NCBI GenBank assembly: GCA_026874595.1
Contig: CM049316.1
Span: 8,200,339 to 8,264,338 of the forward strand
Direction of reading: 5' to 3'
Source: Sipunculus nudus
Lineage: Eukaryota > Annelida > Sipuncula > Golfingiida > Sipunculidae
Length of the DNA stretch: 64,000 nucleotides
Shown in pieces: positions 12,619 through 23,651 of the stretch. Position 1 is the first letter of the stretch. Each line of letters opens with the position of its first letter. The position numbers and the translations under genes are program-made. Under the pieces are notes generated by a model. That model searched no databases. It worked only from the letters and a program-made list of their open reading frames with translations, and had not been told where the DNA came from.

Positions 12619-12830
12619 TGTGCGTTTATCGGATGCTTTCATTGTACAATTTGCGCATTGTTCAATATCTGCGATGGACGGATCCGGTGAACACAGCAGA
12701 TACTCTAGTAGTTGTTGCCGGAGGTATTTTGTCGAAAATTGTTTTGACGGATACAGTGAACGTCTTGTAAGAGGAATGCACTCACGCCGAAGTGCAGCCA
12801 GGCCGACCTGCCAGCGACCTTACCACGGGC
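12619..12830 (+). repeat. 212-bp direct repeat, copy 2
   Basis: Second copy of 12166-12377, separated from it by the LTR tail and a 71-bp leader. It stops abruptly at the LINE junction. One reading is a tandem duplication of the whole 453-bp LTR-plus-leader unit whose second copy was interrupted by the LINE. Confidence 0.85.
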
Positions 12831-12875
12831 TTATAATGTGTTCAAGGTCCTCCACTAAAAAATAGTGACTATAAT

Positions 12876-13808
12876 ATGATCTATATGCAACCTACTTACA
12901 GACGTAAACTTCAAATGCTGAAACCACGTGAAATTAATATTAAAGTGAACTCAAAGGAAGCCTATGAGACCCTACAAACATGTTTTGATCTAACAGACTG
13001 GCAAATGTTCATTGACACTTCATATGATTTAGATGAACTTACTGAAACTGTGTCTAGTTATATATCATTTTGTGAAGACATGCTGGTACCAACTAAAACC
13101 ATTAAGATTTACCCGAATAACAAACCTTGGATTAATAGTGATCTAAGGAAACTTATTGTATGTAAGCACCAAGCCTTCACAAGCAATTCAGATAACAGAT
13201 ATGACTTACAAAAAGAAACTGATTCTGCCATTGAGAAAGCCAAACAACAATATAAAAAGAAAGTAGAAAAACTGTTCCATAGCAAGCAATCAAAAGATGC
13301 TTGGAAGGGTCTTCAGGAATTAACTGGTATAACTAAAAGCAAGAAAGAATGCTCACTGCTTGCTGAAAATGGCTATGCTGACAAATTAAATACATTCTAT
13401 GCACGTTTTGATGAAAGTGACTTCTCAAAAGAAAAAGATGACATTCGGAGCAGTCTGAGAGCAAATTTAGAATCATGTGATGATGGCATCCTTACTGATG
13501 TAACTGATGTAAACAAAGTGTTTAGTAAGATTAATGTAAAGAAAGCCTGTGGACCCGACAAAATCAGTGGCAGATTAATTAAAACCTGTAGAAATAGTTT
13601 GTCCTTCATCATCCATAACATTTTTCAATTGTCTCTCTCCTTATGTAAACTACCAAAATTATGGAAGACCGCAGAAATAATTCCAGTCGCCAAAAATAAC
13701 TCTCCTAAAGTGATGAATGATCTTAGGCCTGTTGCACTAACATCTATTCTCGCAAAATCTTTGGAGCGAATAGTTCTTAATAAATTACTTCCAATAAAAA
13801 ATTGTTAA
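12876..13808 (+). pseudogene. LINE reverse transcriptase, N-terminal piece
   Basis: 310 codons from ATG at 12876 to TAA. It covers the linker after the (missing) endonuclease, with NNKPWINSDL near residues 85-94, then the start of the RT domain: KKACGPDKISGRLIK near 220-235 and LRPVALTSILAKSLERIV near 285-302. The frame ends in KNC just after an A6 run at 13796-13801, and the next piece continues the RT in another frame. Non-functional as it stands unless the run is mis-sequenced. Confidence 0.85.
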
Positions 13809-13812
13809 ACCA

Positions 13813-14888
13813 ATGCTAGATCAACATCAGTTTGCATATTCATCCAACAGATGCACAAGCGACGCAATTGCCACATTAACTCATTATATTTATCAACACT
13901 TGGACAGGGACCCCAGAAATTATGCCAGATCACTTTTCATTGATTATTCTTCAGCCTTTAATACAATACAGCCACACATTATGATCAATCAGCTCTGTAG
14001 ATATAACATTCCTCTTTCCTACTGTCTATGGATTCTAGATTTTCTCTCGGATAGAAGACAACATGTTAGAACAAGCAAAGAAACTTCTTCAGATATAATC
14101 ATAAATACTGGTGCTCCACAAGGCTGTGTTCTGTCAGCAGTCCTTTTTATTCTATATACAAATAATCTGTCTGTGAGCCTTTCAGATTGTAAAATTATCA
14201 AATATGCAGACGACACTGTCATTCTAGGCCTGATACACAAGAATGATGAATCGCTCTACAGGAAAACCATTCAATATGTGACTGGTTGGTGTGAGGAACA
14301 CTACCTTCAGTTAAATGTAAAGAAGACTAAAGAAGTAGTATTTGATTTTAGGAGATCAAAATCTGTAATTACCCCAGTTGCTATCAAAAATGAAGATGTT
14401 GATATTGTAGAAAATTATAAATACTTAGGATGTATTATTGACAGAAATCTGAATTGGAAAGAACATGTGTTGAATCAATCCAAGAAAGCAAACAAAAGAT
14501 TATATTACCTTTATTATCTAAGAAAGCTTAATATTGACAAAACCATAATTACCATGTTTTATAATTCAGTAATTTCCAGTGTCCTTACTTATTCACTGGA
14601 GTGCTGGTTTACAAATATATCTGATAAGTTAAAGAAACAGTTGAATAATACCAGGAAGAGAAGTAGTAGAATAACTGGTACTTCTCTTGCCACACACCAG
14701 GAAATCTGTGAAACCAAAACAATGGCCTTCATATCTAAGGTCATGAATGACAAAACACATCCCCTATATTCAGAATCCGTTTTTTACCTTCAGGTAAACG
14801 CCTAGATACAATATTCTGCAGAACAACTCGTTTTAAAAAATCTCTCGTACCACACAGTATTAAACACTTTAACTCACAACCCTCTTAG
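13813..14888 (+). pseudogene. LINE reverse transcriptase, catalytic piece
   Basis: Motif A reads LFIDYSSAFNTI with the catalytic Asp at residue 44; motif B reads TGAPQGCVLSAVLF; motif C reads KYADDTVILG with YADD at residues 131-134 (14203-14214). All catalytic Asps are present. The frame runs to 14805, but homology-like residues (PSGKRLDTIFCRTTRFK) continue in another frame after a T6 run at 14780-14785, reaching a TAG at 14886-14888. Thumb-region residues YKYLGCIIDRNLNWKEHV are typical of LINE RTs. Confidence 0.85.
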
Positions 14889-15098
14889 AAATTTAATGTT
14901 TTGAATTATGTGTTTTACCTGCAGAATTATCTGTTTTATCATTTTTACATGCTTAATTTTACATGCATCAATATGTTATGTGTGATTTTTATGTATTTTT
15001 GTATTATTTTTATGTATTTATCTATCTATTTACTTATTTATTTTTTTATGTAATGAATTGCAAGTCAACAACAAATTCCTGGAACTGAAGGCTAATAA

Positions 15099-15125
15099 AT
15101 GTTATCTTATCTTATCTTATCTTAT
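15099..15125 (+). repeat. LINE 3' microsatellite tail, (TTATC)n
   Basis: Five-base repeats (TTATC) close the LINE after TAATAAATGTTATC. Short tandem 3' tails instead of poly(A) are usual for CR1-group elements. Confidence 0.85.
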
Positions 15126-15126
15126 T

Positions 15127-15548
15127 GTCGCCCGGCTTTTCCACAACGTATTGGTTGCGTTTTCAGCTGTGCATGCAACCCCGCTCTGCAGCCGTTGTAC
15201 AGGCAGAATTACATGTCCAAGCGACATATAACTTCTTCACACAATATTTGGATATAACCTATATTTCGGCCACTCAGTATTTCTTTTAAATTCAGTGCTG
15301 TGCCTTGTTAAACCTAGAGTAAACGGATTGCCTGCTGATCACGTGATCAGAGGGAGCGGCACACGTGAATGAACGATCGGTCTTTCTGGGACCAAACCTA
15401 CCTGTTGTCAACAATTTAAATAGTTTCAAAATTCACTCCTTAAGCAAAAATTTAATTACTTTATTCAATTAATCCTTCTTTTGTCAATTCTACCTATTAT
15501 CTTGCTAATAGCCAGTATCCTGCCAGGACATCTGCTGTAAAACTAGTT
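15127..15548. other. Non-coding spacer between LINE and hairpin array
   Basis: No gene. It contains a perfect 16-bp palindrome CTGATCACGTGATCAG near 15332-15347 with an E-box core. Its relation to the surrounding Ty3 element is unclear. Confidence 0.5.
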
Positions 15549-15579
15549 ATGCATTCAGTGACACTGAAATCGCTGACAC

Positions 15580-16450
15580 CAATAATTTCATTGAACCCAA
15601 TTGCAGTTTGTTCATTGTCAGTGATATTTGCACTGATATATACTTTCATTGAGAATCATTCACTGCATTTCATTTGGCTTCCATTGTCAGTGATATTTGA
15701 ACTGCCATATTCTTGCAGTGAAAATCATTCACTGCATTTGGCTTTCAATGTCAGTGATATTTGCACTGACATATACTTGCAGTGAAAATCATTCACTGCA
15801 TTTCGCTTTTATTGTCAGTGATATTTGCACTGACATATACTTGCAGTGAAAATAATTCACTGCATTTGGCTTTCACTGTCAGTGATATTTGCACTGACAC
15901 ATACTTGCAGTGAAAATAATTCACTGCAATTGGCTTTCAATGTCAGTGATATTTGCACTGACATATACTTCCAGTGCATTTGGCTTTCATAGTCAGTGAT
16001 ATTTGCACTGACATATACTTGCAGTGAACATCATTCACTGCATTTGGCTTTCACTGTCAGTGACATTGCACTGACATATACTTGCAGTGAAAATCATTCA
16101 CTGCATTAGGGTTTCACTGTCAGTGATATTTGCACTGACCTATACTTGCAGTGAAAGTCATTCACTGCATTTGGCTTTCACTGTCAGTGACATTGCACTG
16201 ACATATACTTGCAGTGAAAATCATTCACTGCATTAGGGTTTCACTGTCAGTGATATTTGCACTGACCTATACTTGCAGTGAAAGTCATTCACTGCATTTG
16301 GCTTTCACTGTCAATGATATTTGCACTGACATATATTTGCAGACATCATTCACTGCATTTGGCTTTCATTGTCAGTGATATTTGCACTGACATATACTTG
16401 CAGTTAAGATACTTTACTGCAATACACATTCACTGTCATTGGTCGATTCA
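15580..16450. repeat. CACTG-hairpin tandem array 1 (about 13 monomers of ~64 bp)
   Basis: Each monomer reads roughly TTCACTGCATTTGGCTTTCA then CTGTCAGTGATATTTGCACT then GACATATACTTGCAGTGAAA. It contains two dyads: TCAGTG..CACTGA with a 7-nt loop, and TGCAGTGAA..TTCACTGCA with a 5-nt loop spanning the monomer joint. Monomers vary by a few bases, and several lack a few bp. The array runs into a TATA/Inr segment at 16506-16541. Confidence 0.9.
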
Positions 16451-16505
16451 CTGCCATTTACTTACAGTGACCAGACCTCACTGTAAGTAGCTACACTTGT
16501 AAGTG

Positions 16506-16541
16506 CTATATATTTAAGCGAGTTGCTCGGACTTTCAACTA
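16506..16541 (+). promoter_or_regulatory. Candidate TATA/initiator core promoter, copy 1
   Basis: CTATATATTTAAG at 16506-16518 is followed 30 nt later by TTTCAACT with a TCA initiator (A at 16537). This is normal metazoan TATA-to-start spacing. It lies at the downstream edge of array 1 and points toward gag. Confidence 0.5.
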
Positions 16542-16613
16542 GTGAGTCTGTGCAGCTAATAGTCTTTATTTAAGCTGTGTTTATTCCTGTTCCCTTGCTA
16601 TACCCCACCATGA

Positions 16614-17390
16614 CACAATCATTCACTGCATTTCATTTGGCTTCCATTGTCAGTGATATTTGAACTGCCATATTCTTGCAGTTAAAATCATTCACTGCAT
16701 TTGGCTTTCAATGTCAGTGATATTTGCACTGACATATACTTGCAGTGAAAATCATTCACTGCATTTCGCTTTTATTGTCAGTGATATTTGCACTGACATA
16801 TACTTGCAGTGAAAATAATTCACTGCATTTGGCTTTCACTGTCAGTGATATTTGCACTGACACATACTTGCAGTGAAAATAATTCACTGCAACTGGCTTT
16901 CAATGTCAGTGATATTTGCACTGACATATACTTGCAGTGCATTTGGCTTTCATAGTCAGTGATATTTGCACTGACATATACTTGCTATCATCATTCACTG
17001 CATTTGGCTTTCACTGTCAGTGACATTGCACTGACATATACTTGCAGTGAAAATCATTCACTGCATTAGGGTTTCACTGTCAGTGATATTTGCACTGACC
17101 TATACTTGCAGTGAAAGTCATTCACTGCATTTGGCTTTCACTGTCAGTGACATTGCACTGACATATACTTGCAGTGAAAATCATTCACTGCATTAGGGTT
17201 TCACTGTCAGTGATATTTGCACTGACCTATACTTGCAGTGAAAGTCATTCACTGCATTTGGCTTTCACTGTCAGTGATATTTGCACTGACATATATTTGC
17301 AGACATCATTCACTGCATTTGGCTTTCATTGTCAGTGATATTTGCACTGACATATACTTGCAGTTAAGATACTTTACTGCAATACACATT
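16614..17390. repeat. CACTG-hairpin tandem array 2 (about 12 monomers)
   Basis: Same monomer and order as array 1, including the variant monomers (CTGCATTAGGGTTTCACTG, and TTTGCAGACATCATTCACTG), so it arose by duplicating array 1 as a block. Confidence 0.9.
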
Positions 17391-17465
17391 CACTGTCATT
17401 GGTCGATTCACTGCCATTAACTTACAGTGACCAGACCTCACTGTAAGTAGCTACACTTGTAAGTG

Positions 17466-17501
17466 CTATATATTTAAGTGAGTTGCTCGGACTTTCAACT
17501 A
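17466..17501 (+). promoter_or_regulatory. Candidate TATA/initiator core promoter, copy 2
   Basis: CTATATATTTAAG followed 30 nt later by TTTCAACT, identical to copy 1 in both elements. It is the promoter closest to gag (start codon about 945 nt downstream). A short leader frame with a strong start context (CCCCACCATGA at about 17563) encodes nine residues and stops. Confidence 0.5.
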
Positions 17502-17577
17502 GTGAGTCTGTGCAGCTAATAGTCTTTATTTAAGCTGTGTTTATTCCTGTTCCCTTGCTATACCCCACCATGACACA

Positions 17578-18441
17578 ACTGATCAAGAAAAACAAGTAAC
17601 AGTAATAATATAAGAATAGTACAGCATTGTCTCATGACTTCAGTTTCAAAGTATTTCACTGCCAGTTTTCATTACTTTTAGTTATAAACTTAATATACTT
17701 GCCAGTTGCAAAATCTTTCAGTGATTGCCTTGCTACATTGATCGTTAAGTACATTTCTATTGACATTATTTTCTGCAAGCTCCCAGTGGTTGCAGTGTCT
17801 TTGTACTACATTAAAGATCCCCTGGCTGTCAGTGAGCTGCTCACTGAGCCGTACTCAAACATACTGATATATAAACTGTGCCCCTTAGCCTGTTTAGTGC
17901 CTTATTCTTGCAGGTCACTTAGTTTTGCACTAATTTTTTTGGAAGTCTCTAATACATAGGGCTCACCTGAAGTCATGTTGTCTAATAGACTAATCACCTT
18001 GGCCCTTCAGTATATTAGCTTTTTGCAGTTTTGTGCATAAGTTTTCTCTTTCATTAAACTTGGAGCCTGCATTTATTTGTTTATTCCTAAGTCACCTCTG
18101 TCTGTTATATCTATACTGTGCTCATGTCATTACAGTGTATAATCTCATTGTTCATATGGCTTGGTGCTTAAGCTTATCAGTTACATATCTTTTATATATG
18201 TCACATATATGCGTGAACAGTTGGTACAGCTGAAAACTTCACCTGTCCCAGCTCACTAAGCTACTAACCTTATATTATTTCAGTTTCATATTTGGCTTAT
18301 TAAATCAGTTACTTACAGTTTCTAAGTAAGCCCTGCTCTTTGTTTACTTTCTTCACCTTGCATTAAAAAATTAGTGGGGTGAGTGAAGGAAGGAAGCAGG
18401 AGTGATTGCTATAGCCTGTTGTACTCACTTATTGTTAAAGA
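17578..18441 (+). other. Leader between array promoter and gag
   Basis: About 860 bp without a convincing gene. It has scattered CACTG/CAGTG words like eroded array monomers. An open stretch at 17627-17959 begins with TTG, not ATG, and is rich in hydrophobic residues by composition; I do not call it a gene. Confidence 0.5.
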
Positions 18442-20485
18442 ATGGCTAGTCATAAGCGATTAGATGTTTGTAAGGCGTCAGCCAGACAGATGGCCGAACA
18501 TCTGCCTGATATACTTAATAAAGACTCCACCAAAGAGATCATCCTGCTAAGAGATGAAAACACAGATTTTTGTCCAGACGATCCTGAAGGTGTGACTGGA
18601 GTTTTGGCCATAACATGGCTCCAGCTCGTTCAAGAGGGGAGACTGCATTTCTCAAATACAGAACAAAGATCTGACGTCCAAGAGGACGACAGTGCTCCAG
18701 CAGATGTGGACATAAATGGGAAAGCCCATAGTGATCCAGAAATCGGTCAGCTGTTACGAGCCCATCCCAAACAAGGAGTGTAAGGGAGGAATGTTACAAA
18801 AAACAGAATTAAACCCAGAGGCTCTGACAGTACCTCAAACACCATACAGGATATAGCCGATACGTTTCCATCATCTGACATATTGGTACTAGGTGCACCA
18901 AACCGATGTAGAAAGGTGGGCTCAGTCGGCTCAGCAGCTATTTCAACAATGGGCTACTCATGCCACTCAGACGAGGAGGGTAACCAGCTCACTATCCATG
19001 AGGTCCCCAGCCAATCTTCATATCATGAACCTCCTCACAGGAGGTCAAGAGTGGCATTAGTCACAAGTCGCTCAGCAACAAGACACCGTGACCCTAGCCA
19101 ATATCTGGATGCAGGCCCTTGTCGTGATCAAGACCCATGTTATCATAGCTATGATGTGCCCCCTTCTCAGGTGCAACGGAGACCAGACAGGGACAATCTG
19201 CATGTTCGAGACAGGGAACCAGCTTCCTGGGAGATGAGACATAGTCACGAAACCATGAGACACTCAAGGTCTGGGCAATCGAGGGAACATATACCAAGGC
19301 GTCATCTGGAATATCTCCCTGTAGAGGATCACAGGCCTAGGGTTGCAAACAATCAGGAAGACGACGGAGGGATCATGGATACTCAAGCACTTCAGAAAGT
19401 TCAGATAGCTCAAGTGATCGTGAGTACAGATGTCTGAAGAGAAAACACACTAAACACCGCCATCGTAGCTCCAGCTCCGAGAGCTCAGAGGATAGACTTG
19501 GAGGTCATCACAGGGCCCACACGGGTCGCTCTGGTAGCCACCAGGCGCCAAAGTTAATAACCTTTTCTGGTGGTGAGTACAGCAACTGGGACAGCTTTAT
19601 TTACCAATTCAGCAGGTATGCAGAACGGTATGGATGGTCCAGTCGTAAACGTGCAGAACGTCTTCTAGACTGCCTTTCGGGTAAAGCACTAGACTATGTG
19701 AGGGAACTTAGCCTGTACTCGGACTACCGAACCTTGACACGCAAGCTGAGCAAGCGTTTTGGAATTAGTGAGGCGCCCATCACTGTTCGTAGGGAGTTAC
19801 AGTATTTGAAACAGAGGAGAAACAAACGTTAGAGGAGTTTGGCCAGAAGGTCCTATTTCAAGTCATGAACGGCTTTCCCGGAGCAAAAGAATCCACTGTG
19901 GAGCAATTAGCGGTCGAGTACTTCCTGAAAGGTTGCCTCGACAAAAAGGCAGCAGCCCCGGCTATGTGCAGAAACCCAACAAAGGTACATAAAGCGGTGC
20001 AATATGTCAAAGATGCTGCTAACAACTTTAAGGCAATTTATGGCAAGTCATCACTGCCAGTCCGCAGGGTAAGTTTCCACAGTCACCCAGACTCGGAGGA
20101 GGAAATCAGCTATTCAGTCAGGGCCACAAGTGTTAGGGATGCTCCTAACTTTGAGTCTGCTAGATTCAGTGAATCAACAGGCAGTTCTGGATTCGAGATG
20201 AGAATGAATGAACAAACGGAAAAGATGAACCAGCAATTCAATGAAAGGATGAGCCGTCTTGAAGCTATGCTCCAAAGGTTGATGGAACCATCAAGGTCAA
20301 GATCTAGGTCACCAAGTTACAGTCGTTCACCTCAGAGACCTGAAGAAGCAGTTTGCTTTAAATGCCACCAAAAGGGCTACTTAAAAAAAGATTGCCTGAG
20401 CAAATCAAAGACAAGCCAGGAAACGGCACAGGGTTTAAATGCCAAAGGGTTGGGTCCACTGGCCAAGACTCAACCCGACTCCTAA
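18442..20485 (+). pseudogene. gag: Gag of the decayed Ty3-type element, broken into several frames
   Basis: The first piece starts at ATG 18442 (AAGAATGG) and ends at a stop at 18781; I do not recognise its N-terminal domain. A second piece (18883-19437) is basic and rich in Arg, His and Ser. The capsid-like part starts at 19548 with PKLITFSGGEYSNWDSFIYQ and continues AERYGWSSRKRAERLLDCLS.. RFGISEAP, then a frame change near 19820 leads to TLEEFGQKVLFQVMNGFPGA. An Arg/Ser tract (20298-20330) precedes one zinc knuckle CFKCHQKGYLKKDC, where the expected His is Tyr. Gag packages the element RNA; this copy is inactive. Confidence 0.8.
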
Positions 20486-21240
20486 ATGGCCATCTAGAAA
20501 AATGGAAAATGTAATTGAGCCCAGCTTTGCACCCGGGGTTAACGGAGCATTAAAGAAAGATCAAGACCTAGTGATCATTGAAGCCAAGGGAACTTTTGGT
20601 GGAAGGCAATCACTAGTGGTGCCCGTTGAGTTAAATGAAATAGAAAGCAAATGCAACATTAAACAGTGCCGCACAGGTGTCCATTTTGAGCGAAGAACTG
20701 TTTGATCAGATACCAGCCGGCGAACTCCTCAATACAACCGAGTAAACCTGAAAGGTATTGGAAAAGATGCTAGTCTTATCCCAGACGTCAAACGGGAAGA
20801 CATAACACTCAAACTAGGGGACAGGCGATTCGAATGGCAGTGGTATGGAGCAGGCATAACAGACCCAGTACTGCTGGGCTTGGAATTCCTGACAAGCAAG
20901 GAGTGTTTCATGAACTTTGCCACCATCACTATATTCATGCCAGAAAATACAGTACTAGCTTGTCTTAAACAAACTTGCAATGAACAGCTGTGCCCAGTAT
21001 ATGTGGTGACCACTAGAAAAAAGGCATATCATACCGCCTAACACGGTTTCTCGAATCAAGATGAAAGTGCTAGGTGCAATGAATGTCCTTGAATTCATCA
21101 TAGAACCCCTCGGCAGAAACCGAGTTCCTCAGTTTGTTAAACTGCTCTGACCATCATGTGACTCTGGAAGCTGGGGTCAGTGTTGGCACTGCCTTAGAGA
21201 TTGAAGGAACAATTGTCCCACAAGATCAGAACAATGGGGA
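20486..21240 (+). pseudogene. Aspartic protease remnant of the decayed element
   Basis: The active-site region near 20650-20700 reads NIKQCRTG where retroelement proteases have a hydrophobic run ending DTG; the catalytic Asp is gone. A frame change follows, then ELFDQIPA. The C-terminal DPVLLGLEFL (about 20862-20891) fits the hydrophobic-Gly motif closing the protease fold. After 21041 several stops occur. The reverse transcriptase that should follow is absent: sequence passes directly to the end of RNase H. Confidence 0.7.
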
Positions 21241-23651
21241 TTGGAACAAGGGGGTGGTGAAACTTGTTCAGAATCGGCCTTGCTAGTCTGGGCAAGCGAA
21301 CTACCACTCAGCACTTACCCGGACCAAACAGCTTCACTGACGGATACAGGGGGCTTCAGTGTTGAGAAAACAAAAGGGTTAAGCAGCTTCGTCCTATCAC
21401 CAGAACAAAGAAGGTACTGTACCATGCGGAAGGAGCTGCTTGCGATTGTGAGATTCTACCTCCACCTCAGGCACTACATTTCGGGACGGAGGTTCGTTGT
21501 CAGGACAGATCATAATTGCCTAGCTTGGCTCGTGCCATTAAGATTCATCAAGGAACAGTTAAAAAGATGGATTGAGGAGCTGGCAAAGTTAGTAATTATA
21601 CAACGGCCAGGTGTGAAACATCAGAACGTAGGTGCGCTTTCCCGTATTCAAGATATATTGGACAGGTGCAATTGTTATCAAGCTGGCTGCGATGGAGAAC
21701 ACCTTCCTTGCAGAGGTTACCGGAACTGCACCATGGCTAATTACCTGTGGAAGAGTATCCACAATGATGTCGACGACGTGTTGCCATTGGGGGTGAGGCA
21801 GCTCGATGCCTGCATCTCAGACAGCCCGGATTCCCAGTTTCAGGCAGCCAAGCCGCTGGGTTGGGACTCGGCAGTTTGTGGTGCAGGTGATTGGTTTGCC
21901 TCGCCTGATAAGCACGTACTTGCCACGACAGTCCAGCAATGTGAGGTTAGTTCCCAGGAGAAGGAGGCAGCACAATCCAATCCGGTGCAGGATTACCCTT
22001 CAACTGAACTTGCTGAGTTACAGAAACAGGACCCGGACATCAGTTAAGTGATGTTATGGATGTCATCTGAAGACTTCATTGAAATGCCAACGCAGGCAGA
22101 CTTCAATCTGAACAGCCAGGCGACTAAGTGGCTGTTGTTCCTCAAGTCTCAGCTGTTGCTTGAGGATCCAGCGCTGAACTACAAGTTGGAAGATACAGCC
22201 GGCTCTTGGACATACCTCGTTGTTCCTAGGTCCCTGCAAGCAGGAGTTTTGTGCATGTGCCACGGTAGCAAAGCTGCAGCACGCATTGGCTATGAGAAAT
22301 CGCTCGCAAGACTGAAATGGTCTTACATTTGGTACCAGATGAGTCAAGATTGTAAGTTACACTGCCAGACGTGTGACTTGTGCCACAAGAACAAGAAGGC
22401 CACGAAAAGACCTAATCACGCTGGTTATCCGATGGAGATCGTAAATTTAGATGTGTTAGTCCCTTTCACTGAGAGTGAGGCCGGAAACAAATACGTGGCA
22501 ATGATGGTTGACCAGTTCTCCAAGTTGGTAGACTCTGCTACAGTTCCAGAACGATCAACTTCTACTATTGCCACCAAGTTCTTGGAGCATTTTATCAGCA
22601 CGTTTGGATGTCCTAAATATGTGCACACTGACCAGGGCACCAATTTTGGATCACATATATTCTCATCTCTGTGCAGGATGCTGGATATAGCCCGTACCAG
22701 GACAGCACCGTACCACCCAAGCTCCAACAAACAGCTTGAAAGGCAAAATAGGACACTCCTCCAGATGATACGTTGTCTGATCGATGGGAACGTTAAACAT
22801 TGGGACCGTGATCTTCCAATGATAGCTATGGCTTCGCACTCAGTGGTGAACAATTCAACCGGTTTCTCGGCCAACCAAGTCATGCTAGGGAGAGAAGTTG
22901 TGCAACCCGAGGATCTTATATTTGGCACAGCAACTGGCGGAACCAAAGACTCAAAGGGGTGTTGCGTAAACCAGTGAGTCAAGGACCTTAGGGACAGGCT
23001 AACCAAGATCCACGAACAGGTCAGGCAAAATCTGAAGACGATTCAAGCCTGTCAGAAGAGGCACTATGATCTTAAGTCACGCGAGAGAGAGTACGAACCT
23101 AGTGAGTTGGTGTATGAGTTAGATTAAACCACCAAGAAGGGCACTAGCCGAAAGCTATAGCCAGTATACAAGGGACCATACTTGGTGATCGTCAGCAGGC
23201 ATCCCCTGTATTGTGTGAAGACCCAGAGACTTGACGGGTTCGTGCACTACGATAACTTGAAGGCTTGTCCTACAAAGCACCTACCATTTTGGCTTCGCCT
23301 TGCAAGAAACCAGTTCTTCAAGGAGCAAAACCCTGAGCAAGAAGAAGCCAGCGATAGACACTCTGATGCAGACAGTGATTCTCCAGTCACAGGAAACCTA
23401 TATTTGGAATCAGATTCAGAGGAATCAGACCTTTCAGGAAGCGGACCCTCAGCTCAAGAAGGTTCTGATGCCTCTGAGGCAGCTATAGGGAGTCGGACCC
23501 TGAAGTGGAACGCTCTCAGATGGTAGCTGAGAGAGAAAAAGGTGTCCATAACAGTGAAGCTCAGAATGAGACTCTGCAACTTTGGGAAAAGGACCATCGC
23601 ACCACCCGCAGAGGCCACAGGGTCCAGATTCAGAGGCACCTCAAAGATTAG
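21241..23651 (+). pseudogene. pol: Pol remnant: RNase H end, integrase and GPY/F tail
   Basis: One frame runs from 21241 to 23526 with four in-frame stops (TAA 22045, TGA 22975, TAA 23125, TAG 23158). RNase H survives only from QRRYCTMRKELLAIVRFYLH to FVVRTDHNCLAWL and RPGVKHQNVGALSRI. In integrase the zinc-binding domain keeps CQTCDLC, but the second His is lost (HGSKAAARIG). The catalytic core keeps Asp in NLDVL, Asp in HTDQGTNFG and Glu in QLERQNRTL. PVYKGPYLV (about 23161) is the GPY/F module. The end RRGHRVQIQRHLKD closes at 23651 in another frame. Confidence 0.85.

Larger units (their letters stand above)
12831..15126 (+). mobile_element. 5'-truncated non-LTR retrotransposon (LINE), CR1/Rex1-like
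   Basis: It carries a reverse transcriptase in two overlapping-frame pieces, a short 3' UTR, and a tail of TTATC/TCTTA repeats at about 15099-15125. The apurinic endonuclease domain expected upstream is missing, so the copy is 5' truncated. The segment before the RT (NNKPWINSDLRKL) and the RT motifs resemble the CR1 group, especially Rex1-type elements, by recall. No target duplication was found. It interrupts the second 212-bp repeat. Confidence 0.85.
15655..17577. repeat. Tandem duplication of a ~960-bp array-plus-promoter unit
   Basis: Copy 1 is about 15655-16617 and copy 2 about 16618-17577, offset 960-963 bp, differing at only a few positions (for example AAGCGAG/AAGTGAG after the TATA box, CATTTACTT/CATTAACTT). 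Each unit contains the hairpin array, a short unique segment, a TATA box with initiator, and a downstream leader ending CCCCACCATGACACAA. The duplication is therefore younger than the array expansion. Confidence 0.9.

Noticed and set aside
12125-12865. Two similar open frames containing MDGSGEHSRYSSS
   Set aside because: They lie within the 212-bp direct repeats of the LTR region, have no recognised domain, and end at junctions with the LTR tail or the LINE.
15549-17420. Direct repeats resembling a CRISPR array
   Set aside because: Monomers are contiguous without unique spacers, contain internal dyads and lie in an animal genome; this is a tandem repeat.
17627-17959. 110-codon hydrophobic open frame before gag
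   Set aside because: Its first codon is TTG and its composition follows the T-rich leader; no domain is recognisable.
22063-23006. Minus-strand frames of 94 and 193 codons
   Set aside because: They are shadows of the plus-strand integrase region.
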